Assembly (NCBI RefSeq): GCF_040253615.1
Contig: NZ_JBEJGY010000004.1
Coordinates: 6,076,001 to 6,140,000 of the forward strand
Direction of reading: 5' to 3'
DNA length: 64,000 bases
Source: Streptomyces sp. Edi4
GTDB taxonomy: Bacteria; Actinomycetota; Actinomycetes; Streptomycetales; Streptomycetaceae
Both the position numbers and the translations under genes were made by a program. Every line of letters begins with the position of its first letter. Within the stretch, counting starts at the first letter, position 1. Positions 8,543 through 21,200 of this stretch are shown piece by piece. The notes below the pieces were generated by a model, which saw only the letters and a list, made by a program, of their open reading frames with translations, was not told where the DNA came from and did no database searches.

Positions 8543-8582
8543 GGAGCGGGGCTCCTCGATTTGCATCGAGGAGCCCCGCTCC
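8543..8582. terminator. Strong terminator after RNase J
   Basis: An 18-bp perfect inverted repeat (GGAGCGGGGCTCCTCGAT and its complement) with a TTGC loop begins 18 bp after the RNase J stop codon. It insulates the rRNA operon promoters downstream. Confidence 0.85.
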
Positions 8583-9053
8583 AGTAGGTTTATGTCTCCG
8601 CTCGAGGGGAACCCGGTACGGCTACACGCCGCGCAGGGCACCCGGAACGGGACGGAAATCCGGCCTCAGAATCTCTGATAAAGTCGGGCCCGCCGAAAGG
8701 GAAACGCGAAAGCGAAGAACTCGAAGCGAACCCCAATTCGACGGGGAATCGGACACGAAAGAGTCTGATAGAGTCGGAAACACGAAATACCGAAGGGAAG
8801 CGCCCGGAGGAAAGCCCGAGAGGGTGAGTACAAAGGAAGCGTCCGTTCCTTGAGAACTCAACAGCGTGCCAAAAGTCAACGCCAGATTGACAACCCCGTC
8901 TCCACTTCGGTGGGACGAGGTTCCTTTGAAAAGTCCTGCCGGCCCTCGTGGTCGTCAGGCGATTACACAGCGAGGACGCTGTGGACGGGCCGCCTTATTC
9001 CGGTGGTTCCGTCCCGCTCTTACGTGATGTGTGCACCCGATTACGGGTAAACA
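8583..9053 (+). promoter_or_regulatory. rRNA operon promoter and leader region
   Basis: This 470-bp gene-free stretch precedes 16S rRNA. It contains two similar A-rich blocks with -10-like hexamers, TAAAGT at 8679-8684 and TAGAGT at 8769-8774, consistent with the multiple tandem promoters known for Streptomyces rRNA operons, although I cannot identify convincing -35 elements. At 8850-8862 lies TTGAGAACTCAAC, a conserved actinobacterial leader motif whose relative (TTTGAGAACTGCAC) recurs before 23S. A TTGACA at 8887-8892 lacks a good -10; it precedes a hairpin with a TTCG loop (about 8893-8923). Confidence 0.65.
8859..8870 (+). other. 5' arm of the 16S rRNA processing stem
   Basis: CAACAGCGTGCC pairs perfectly with GGCACGCTGTTG at 10717-10728 in the spacer, so that the 16S precursor is closed by a 12-bp stem, extendable with a mismatch or wobble. 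This is the expected RNase III-type processing structure. Confidence 0.7.
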
Positions 9054-13992
<4,939 letters not shown>

Positions 13993-14082
13993 TCAGTTGC
14001 TCGCGTCCACTGTGTTTGTTCTGAAGCAATGAACTCCCGCATGCCCTTTGGGGTGTGTGCTGGTCGAGTTCAACTTCATAGT

Positions 14083-14201
14083 GTTTCGGTGGTCATAGCG
14101 TTAGGGAAACGCCCGGTTACATTCCGAACCCGGAAGCTAAGCCTTTCAGCGCCGATGGTACTGCAGGGGGGACCCTGTGGGAGAGTAGGACGCCGCCGAA
14201 C
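14083..14201 (+). rRNA. rrf: 5S ribosomal RNA
   Basis: A 119-nt 5S rRNA from GTTTCGGTGGTCATAGCG to CGCCGCCGAAC. The ends pair with each other, and the internal CGCCCGGTTACATTCCGAAC loop is typical. It lies 90 nt after 23S and is followed by the operon terminator. Confidence 0.95.
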
Positions 14202-14209
14202 AAAACTTC

Positions 14210-14252
14210 AACGCTGGTCCCTGAACTTCGGTTCGGGGGCCGGCGTTTTTTT
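14210..14252 (+). terminator. rRNA operon terminator
   Basis: A 17-bp stem (with three U-G pairs) capped by a TTCG tetraloop is followed by seven T residues. It is a textbook intrinsic terminator, unusual in this genome for having a U-tract. Confidence 0.93.
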
Positions 14253-14275
14253 ATGCCCGATCACCTGGTGTTCAT

Positions 14276-14977
14276 GTGGCGGGTGAACGATTCCTTGTCA
14301 TGGGGATGACAGGAGCACTCAAGGCGGCCGGGGTCGCGCCCGGCGACGAGGTGATCGTGCCGGCTTTCGATACCGGCGCGCTGGCCCGGGATGTCATAGC
14401 CGCCGGGGCGGTCCCGGTGTTCGCCGACATCGATCCGCTGACCTACTGCCTGGATCCCGAGTCGGTGGGCGCGGTGGTCACGTCGAGGACCGCCGCCCTC
14501 GTGCTCGTACGCCGCTTCGGGTACCCGGCCGACTCCGCGCGGTTCACGGAACTGGCCGCCGGGCACGGGGTGTTGCTCCTTGAGCAGGACGACCGGGAGG
14601 GCCTGGGCGGCGATGTGGCACAACGGCGGGAACACGCACGCTACTTGGACCGTCGGCTCGCCGGCGTGGGAACGCCCGCAGCCGCCGAGGGGCACCGCTA
14701 TCAGCGGTACGTCGTGCGGGTGCCCGGCAATGGGCGGCCCGACCGGGACGCGTTCGCGCGGCTGTTGCGGCGGCGCGGGGTCGCGTGCGAGGTGCCCGTA
14801 CCCACTCCGGTGCACCGGATGAGGGAGTTCCGACGCGACCAGGCGGCGCTCGCCGAGACCGAGCGGGCCGCCGACGAGACGCTTGCGTTGCCGTCGCTCG
14901 ACGGGCTTTCCCTCGCGGAATTGCGGCGGTTGGTATCCGTCTGCAACGCGCTGGGCGGACTGCTGCAACCCGCATAG
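14276..14977 (+). CDS. Truncated DegT/DnrJ/EryC1/StrS aminotransferase-like protein lacking the PLP-lysine region
   Basis: The 233-residue product resembles the DegT/DnrJ/EryC1/StrS PLP-dependent sugar aminotransferases: LKAAGVAPGDEVIVPAF, AAGAVPVFADIDPLTYCLDP, a central LLLEQDD where family members have EDAAQ, and the C-terminal YQRYVVRVP and TPVHRMREFR. Family members are about 370 residues. Here the N-terminal cofactor-phosphate segment and the whole stretch between LLLEQ and RRREHARYLD are missing, which is where the Schiff-base lysine would be. It is therefore unlikely to be a PLP transaminase. The ATG at 14274 is out of frame; the GTG at 14276 has no clear Shine-Dalgarno sequence, so the start is uncertain. 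From memory, related short proteins occur next to rRNA operons in other streptomycetes, which argues against simple decay. Confidence 0.72.
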   Translation: MAGERFLVMGMTGALKAAGVAPGDEVIVPAFDTGALARDVIAAGAVPVFADIDPLTYCLDPESVGAVVTSRTAALVLVRRFGYPADSARFTELAAGHGVLLLEQDDREGLGGDVAQRREHARYLDRRLAGVGTPAAAEGHRYQRYVVRVPGNGRPDRDAFARLLRRRGVACEVPVPTPVHRMREFRRDQAALAETERAADETLALPSLDGLSLAELRRLVSVCNALGGLLQPA

Positions 14978-15066
14978 CCGGAACCGGTGACCATGGTTCG
15001 GAGCACCGTCTGATTCGGGGTATGCTTTATCTCGTTGGTGAGGGGGAAACCCCGAAACAACAACCG

Positions 15067-15139
15067 GCCCCTATAGCTCAGTCGGTAGAGCGTCTCCATG
15101 GTAAGGAGAAGGTCTGCGGTTCGATTCCGCATGGGGGCT
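15067..15139 (+). tRNA. tRNA-Thr (anticodon GGT)
   Basis: A 73-nt cloverleaf: acceptor GCCCCTA pairs with TGGGGGC, D-arm AGCTCAGTCGGTAGAGC, anticodon stem TCTCC/GGAGA around loop ATGGTAA (anticodon GGT) and T-arm GCGGTTCGATTCCGC. The discriminator base is T and CCA is not encoded. It reads ACC and ACU threonine codons. Confidence 0.95.
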
Positions 15140-15147
15140 CAGAACAT

Positions 15148-15180
15148 CGAAAGGCCCCGCCCATTGGGCGGGGCCTTTCG
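15148..15180. terminator. Terminator between tRNA-Thr and osaC
   Basis: An inverted repeat (CGAAAGGCCCCGCCC / GGGCGGGGCCTTTCG, 15 bp) begins 8 bp after the tRNA. It lies between convergent genes and its A- and T-rich ends would serve both directions. Confidence 0.8.
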
Positions 15181-15216
15181 CGTACCCGGCCTTTCGTGTG
15201 CCGGGGTCCGCTCGGG

Positions 15217-17838
15217 CTATCGCTTGGCCTCTTCGGGGATGCGCATCGTCAGGATCGCCATGTCGTCGGAGGCCGGTTCGGCGGCGAAGCGTTCGACCGC
15301 GCGCAGGACGCGGGCCGCGACCGCGCCCGCCGTCAGACCCGTACACATGGCCAGCACGTCCGCGAGGCCGTCGTCGCCCAGCATGCGCGTGCCCTCACGG
15401 CGCTCGGTGATGCCGTCCGTGACGCAGAGCAGGACGTCACCCGGGTCGAGCGTGATCGTCTGCTCGTACAGCTCCAGGTCGTCCATCACGCCGAGCAGGG
15501 GCTGCGGGTCGGCGGCCGGCTCGACGGTGCCGTCCTGACGCAGGCGCAACGGGAGGGGGTGGCCGGCGCAGACGACCTTCAACAGGGCGCTGCCGTCCTC
15601 CTGGGGCCACAACTCCCCGTAGAGAAGCGTCAGGAAGCGGCTGCGGGCGCCCTCGTCGAGGATCGCGGCGTTGAGGCGTTCGAGGACCGCGGGGCCGCCG
15701 AAACCCTCGCGGGCCAGCAGGCGCAGCGCGTGCCGGGCCAGGCCCGTGACGGCGGCGGCCTCCGGTCCCGTACCGCACACGTCGCCGATGGCGAAGCCGT
15801 ACGCGCCGTCCTGGATGGGGAAGAGGTCGTAGAAGTCGCCGCCCACTTCGTTGCCCTCGCCAGCCGCGCGGTAGATCACCTCGACCTCGACGCCGGGGAT
15901 CTGCGGCAGACCGGGCGGGAGCAGGGAGCGCTGGAGGGAGCGGCTGATGGCCATGCGCTCGGAGTAAAGGCGCGAGTTGTCCAGGGCGAGCGCGGCCCGG
16001 CGGGACAGGTCCTCGGCGAGTTCGAGGATTTCCTGGCGGAAGTGGTCGTCGGAGGGTTTGCCCAGGGTGAGCATGCCGATGACGCGGTTGCGGGCGACGA
16101 GCGGCAGGACAACGGTTTCGCCGCCCACCGCGGCGGCGGTCGACAGGGTGCTGCCGAGGCCGCCACCGGTGTAGGAGGTGCCGGAACGGCCGAGGTCGCG
16201 CATCGAGACGCGCAGCGCCGCCTGGTGGGCGGCTTCGCCGGGGGCCGTCCAGACGCGGGCGCCGGGCGTCGGCACCGGCTCCGGCGGGCTGATCTTGGAG
16301 AGCAGGGCCTTGAGGCCGTCGATGCGCTCCTCGTCCTCGTGCAGGACATAGGAGAGGTAGGGGTCGGAGGACTGGTCGGCGATCGTGTAGACGGCGCACC
16401 AGGTGGCCAGGGTGGGCACGGTCATCTGGGCCATCAGGGCGAGCGTCTGGTCGCGGTCCAGGGTGCCGGCCAGCAGGTCGGAGGCTTCCACCAGGAAGCT
16501 CAGTGACCCTCTGCGCAGGCGTTCCAGTTCGCCGAGGCGGGCCGATTCGACGGCGAGCGCGATGCGGTCGGCGGCGAACTGAAGTCGCAGGGCCTCTTCG
16601 TTGGAGTAGCGTCCGGGCGATTCGGCGGCGACGCCGAGCGAGCCGGTCAGGCGGCCCTCGACCTTGAGCGGGACGGTGACGACCGAACGCATGCCGGTGC
16701 TCTCAAGCAGCGGCACGGCGCCCGGTACGGCCGCCAGGTCCTCATGGACGGCGGGCATGCGCGCCGAGCCGTAGCGGCCCGTGCCGGCCTCGACGGGGAC
16801 GCGGGCGAACCGCTGGCGGGCCGAGGGAAGGCCGGTGGTGGCCCGGACCTCGAGCTCGGTCTCGTCGTCGGTGGCCAGGAGCAGGAAGGCGGAGTCGCCG
16901 TCGAGCATGTCGCGGGCCCGTTCGACGGTGCGCTGGAGCAGTCCGTCGAGGTCGTCGGGGGCGGGGGAGCCGATGAAGACCTCGAAGGGGTCGACGCTGC
17001 GGCTCTCACCGAGGACGGCCGCCTCGGTCGCGGGCTGGCGCACGGGGGTCTGGAGCACCGCGCGCTCGTCGTCGCGTACCAGCAGACAGACCGTGGAGGG
17101 CTCGCCCTCGGTGTCGCGGACCCGCAGATGCGAGGCGTACACCGGGACCACGCGTCCGTCGGCGCCCCTTATCCCGTAGGTGCCTTCCCAGCGCGAGAGT
17201 TGGAGGGCTTCGACGATGCCGGTGGAGGTGCCGGGGGTGTGCGGCCAGGCGGCGAAGTCGGTGAGCGCCTTGCCGGTGACCTGCTCGGCGGCGTAGCCGA
17301 ACAGGTCCTGCGCGTCCTCGTTCCAGGCGCGGACGGCGCCGGCGCGGTCGATCTGCACGACCGCGACGCGGACTCTGCCGTCGGCGACCGGGAGCAGCGC
17401 GGTGGGCAGGGCGGGGCCGGCCGAGCGGGTGCCCACCGGCCGGTTGGTCAGGTCGAGTTGGAACCAGACGTTCTTCCTGGTGGGGGTGTATTCGACGCCC
17501 CAGCGGGAGGCGAGGGCGGCGCAGAGCAGCAGGCCCCGGCCGTTCTCGCGCTCGGGGCCCGCGATGTCGGCGGGGGAGCCGAGCAGCGGAACTTCCCGTT
17601 CGGGGTAGCGGTCGGCCACTTCGACGCGGACGCCGTCCTCGGAGCGCAGGCACAGGACGTCCGCCTTGGTGCCGGCGTGGACCACCGCGTTGGTGACGAG
17701 CTCACTGGTCAAGACCACGGCGTCGTCCACCACGTCCGCGTACCCCCAGCCCTGGAGGGTGTCACGGACGAAAGCGCGGGCGGTCGCGACGGACCGCCCG
17801 ACAGGGTCGAAGCTGGCTGCCGCCCGCGCGGTGATCAC
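15217..17838 (-). CDS. osaC: Multidomain PP2C-type phosphatase/anti-sigma-factor kinase, OsaC-like
   Basis: In Streptomyces coelicolor OsaC returns the stress sigma factor SigB to resting level after osmotic shock. The 873-residue protein has an RsbW-like HATPase domain (DDAVVLTSELVTNAVVHA, later ENGRGLLLCAALAS), a PAS domain, two GAF domains and a SpoIIE/PP2C phosphatase domain (GGDFYDLFPIQDGAYGFAIG, DVCGTGPEAAAVT, LLCVTDGITERR with metal-binding aspartates). I chose the GTG at 17838 because GAGGAG precedes it and the N-terminus then matches the known start (MITARAAASFDPVG); longer starts at 17850 and 17919 are possible. It is divergent from osaA, sharing a 378-bp promoter region, and converges with tRNA-Thr. 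Confidence 0.9.
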   Translation of the reverse strand: MITARAAASFDPVGRSVATARAFVRDTLQGWGYADVVDDAVVLTSELVTNAVVHAGTKADVLCLRSEDGVRVEVADRYPEREVPLLGSPADIAGPERENGRGLLLCAALASRWGVEYTPTRKNVWFQLDLTNRPVGTRSAGPALPTALLPVADGRVRVAVVQIDRAGAVRAWNEDAQDLFGYAAEQVTGKALTDFAAWPHTPGTSTGIVEALQLSRWEGTYGIRGADGRVVPVYASHLRVRDTEGEPSTVCLLVRDDERAVLQTPVRQPATEAAVLGESRSVDPFEVFIGSPAPDDLDGLLQRTVERARDMLDGDSAFLLLATDDETELEVRATTGLPSARQRFARVPVEAGTGRYGSARMPAVHEDLAAVPGAVPLLESTGMRSVVTVPLKVEGRLTGSLGVAAESPGRYSNEEALRLQFAADRIALAVESARLGELERLRRGSLSFLVEASDLLAGTLDRDQTLALMAQMTVPTLATWCAVYTIADQSSDPYLSYVLHEDEERIDGLKALLSKISPPEPVPTPGARVWTAPGEAAHQAALRVSMRDLGRSGTSYTGGGLGSTLSTAAAVGGETVVLPLVARNRVIGMLTLGKPSDDHFRQEILELAEDLSRRAALALDNSRLYSERMAISRSLQRSLLPPGLPQIPGVEVEVIYRAAGEGNEVGGDFYDLFPIQDGAYGFAIGDVCGTGPEAAAVTGLARHALRLLAREGFGGPAVLERLNAAILDEGARSRFLTLLYGELWPQEDGSALLKVVCAGHPLPLRLRQDGTVEPAADPQPLLGVMDDLELYEQTITLDPGDVLLCVTDGITERREGTRMLGDDGLADVLAMCTGLTAGAVAARVLRAVERFAAEPASDDMAILTMRIPEEAKR

Positions 17839-18216
17839 AGAACTCCTCATACGCGTCTCGACGCCCGGATTTCCTTGCCGGGGCTCCGGAACGCGCCCCT
17901 GGGGAAACAACAGTCCCATCTCGGCCCGCCCCTTCGGTGTCCCGTGGTCGTCCTCCGCACCGCCCTCCCCCAGCTTTTCCGGGCAAAGGGTACGAACCGC
18001 CCCATGCCGGGCGGCTGGGGCGGTTGGACAGCCGGAATCCAGGTTACTTACCTTCGGGGCCCGAGCGGATGCCGGTCACCAGTGTTTCCGCCCTGCATGG
18101 GCGGGGACGGATATGCGAAGCTGCCGAACTGTTATGGCCTGGTTCGGCCATGGTGAAACACTGGGCATGCTTCCGGAGACAGCCCGGGTGCGGTCAACCC
18201 TTGCGGGAGGGACACG
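17839..18216. promoter_or_regulatory. Divergent osaC/osaA promoter region
   Basis: This 378-bp stretch has no gene and must hold the promoters of both osaC and osaA. I see no consensus -35/-10 pair. A GGGTAC hexamer at 17988 resembles a SigB-type -10, but no matching -35 is found at the right distance. The osaA Shine-Dalgarno sequence GGGAGGGA is at 18205-18211. Confidence 0.5.
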
Positions 18217-21200
18217 GTGGAGTCTGGCGCAGCGGCGCGCGGCGTAGGCACGCGCGCGAAAGACGATCAGCCCCGGACTCAACAGGCCCGGAACAGCAGG
18301 CAGCGGGGGAGCGGCGGTACGACGGAGGTCGACACGGCCGCCCTTCAGCGCCTGCTGACCGCGCTCGCGGCGATGCGGGACGGAAACTTCCGCAAGCGGC
18401 TGACGGTCTCGGGTGACGGGGTGATGGCGGAGATCTGCGCCGTCTTCAACGAGGTCGCCGACCGCAATCTGCACCTGACCGGCGAGATCGCCCGCGTGCG
18501 CAGGATGGTGGGGCGCGAGGGGAAGCTGACCGAGCGCCTGGAGAACGGGGCCTGCGAGGGCTCCTGGGCGGCCGCCATCGACGCCTCCAACGCGCTGGTC
18601 GACGATCTCGCGCGGCCCGTGTCGGAGGTCGGGCGGGTGCTCTCGGCGGTCACCGAGGGCGATCTGGAACAGCGCATGGACCTGCGTTCACACGGCAGCG
18701 ACGGCGCCGAGCGGCCGCTGCGCGGGGAATTCCTCAAGGTCGGGCGGACCGTCAACAACCTGGTCGACCAGCTCTCCGCCTTCACCGACGAGGTGACGCG
18801 GGTGGCTCTCGAAGTCGGCACGGAGGGCAAGCTCGGCGGTCAGGCCCAGGTGCGCGGAATGTCGGGTTCCTGGAAGGATCTGACGGATTCGGTCAACACG
18901 ATGGCGTACCGGCTGACGGCCCAGGTACGTGACATTGCTCTCGTCACCACCGCCGTCGCCAAGGGCGATCTCTCCCGCAAGGTCACCGTGCACGTGGCCG
19001 GCGAGATGCTTCAGCTGAAGAACACCGTCAACACCATGGTCGACCAGCTGTCCTCCTTCTCCTCCGAGGTCACCCGCGTCGCGCGCGAGGTGGGCACCGA
19101 GGGTGAGCTGGGCGGGCAGGCGCAGGTGCCGGGCGTGGCCGGGGTGTGGAAGGACCTCACCGACTCCGTCAACGTGATGGCGACGAACCTGACCGCCCAG
19201 GTGCGCGGGATCGCCCAGGTCACCACGGCCGTGGCCAGCGGTGACCTCTCGCAGAAGGTCACGGTCAACGCGCGCGGCGAGGTCGCGCAGCTGGCGGAGA
19301 CCATCAACCAGATGACCGAGACGCTGCGCACGTTCGCGGACGAGGTCACCCGCGTCGCCAACGAGGTCGGCGCCGAGGGGCTGCTCGGCGGACAGGCGCA
19401 GGTGCCGGGGGCCGCGGGCACCTGGAAGGACCTGACGGACTCCGTCAACACGGTCTTCCGCAACCTGACGACGCAGGTGCGCGACATCGCGCAGGTCACG
19501 ACGGCGGTCGCCAGTGGTGACATGAGCCAGAAGGTCACCGTGGACGTGGCCGGCGAGATGCTGGAGCTGAAGAACACCGTCAACACGATGGTCGACCAGC
19601 TCCAGTCGTTCGGTTCCGAGGTGACCCGCGTGGCCCGTGAGGTCGGCATCGAGGGCCGGCTCGGCGGGCAGGCGGAGGTGCCGGGCGCCGCCGGCACGTG
19701 GAAGGACCTCACCGACTCCGTCAACACCGCCTTCCGCAACCTCACCGGTCAGGTCCGCGACATCGCGCAGGTCACGACGGCGGTCGCCAACGGCGACCTG
19801 TCCCAGAAGGTCACCGTGGACGTGGCCGGCGAGATGCTGGAGCTGAAGAACACCGTCAACACGATGGTGGCGCAGCTGTCCTCCTTCGCCGACCAGGTCA
19901 CGCGGATGGCGCGGGACGTGGGCACCGAGGGACGCCTGGGCGGCCAGGCCCGGGTGGACGGCGTCTCGGGCACCTGGAAGGAGCTCACGGACTCCGTCAA
20001 CTTCATGGCCGGCAACCTGACGTCCCAGGTGCGTCAGATCGCCCAGGTGACCACGGCGGTGGCCCGGGGCGACCTGTCGCAGAAGATCGACGTGGACGCG
20101 CGCGGCGAGATGCTGGAGCTGAAGAACACCATCAACACGATGGTCGACCAGCTCTCCGCGTTCGCCGAGCAGGTCACCCGCGTCGCCCGTGAGGTCGGCA
20201 CCGACGGACGGCTCGGCGGCCAGGCCCAGGTGCCCGGCGTCGCCGGCGTGTGGCGCGACCTGACGGACTCCGTGAACGGCATGGCCGGCAACCTCACGGC
20301 GCAGGTGCGCAACATCGCCCAGGTCGCCACGGCGGTGGCCCGCGGCGATCTGTCGCAGAAGATCGACGTGGACGCGCGCGGGGAGATCCTGGAGCTCAAG
20401 AACACCCTGAACACCATGGTCGACCAGCTCTCCAACTTCGCGGAGCAGGTCACCCGGGTGGCGCGCGAGGTGGGCACCGAGGGCATCCTGGGCGGCCAGG
20501 CCGAGGTGCAGGGCGTGTCCGGCACCTGGAAGGACCTCACCCAGTCCGTCAACTTCATGGCCAACAACCTGACGTCCCAGGTGCGCAACATCGCCGAGGT
20601 CACCACCGCCGTCGCCGAGGGCGACCTCTCCAAGAAGATCACCGTGGACTCCAAGGGCGAGATCCTGGAGCTGGTCACGACCGTCAACACCATGGTCGAC
20701 CAGTTGTCCAACTTCGCCGACGAGGTCACGCGCGTGGCCCGTGAGGTGGGCACCGAGGGCATCCTGGGCGGTCAGGCCCGGGTGCGCGGGGTCACCGGCA
20801 TCTGGAAGGACCTCAGCGACAACGTCAACCTGATGGCCGCGAACCTCACGACCCAGGTGCGCAACATCTCCCGGGTCTCGGCGGCGGTCGCCAACGGCGA
20901 CCTCACCAAGAAGGTGACGGTCGAGGCGCGTGGCGAGGTCGCCGAACTCGCCGACACGGTCAACACCATGGTGACGACGCTGTCCTCCTTCGCCGAGCAG
21001 GTCACCAAGGTCGCCCGTGAGGTGGGCACCGACGGCATCCTGGGCGGCCAGGCCCGCGTGCCCGGCGTCTCCGGTACGTGGAAGGACCTCACCGAGTCGG
21101 TGAACTCCATGGCCGACAACCTCACCGGCCAGGTGCGCCAGATCGCCACCGTCACCACCGCCATCGCGCAGGGCGACCTCACCAAGAAGATCGACATCGA

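Noticed and set aside
8887..8923. TTGACA before a hairpin in the 16S leader as a promoter
   Set aside because: No -10 hexamer is found 16-18 bp downstream; the sequence there forms a hairpin with a TTCG loop.
15100..16506. A long plus-strand frame over tRNA-Thr and osaC
   Set aside because: It overlaps the tRNA and is antisense to the phosphatase gene.
17988..17993. GGGTAC as a SigB-type promoter in the osaC-osaA gap
   Set aside because: The -10-like hexamer has no -35 at 14-16 bp upstream; only a poor candidate is found at 11 bp.
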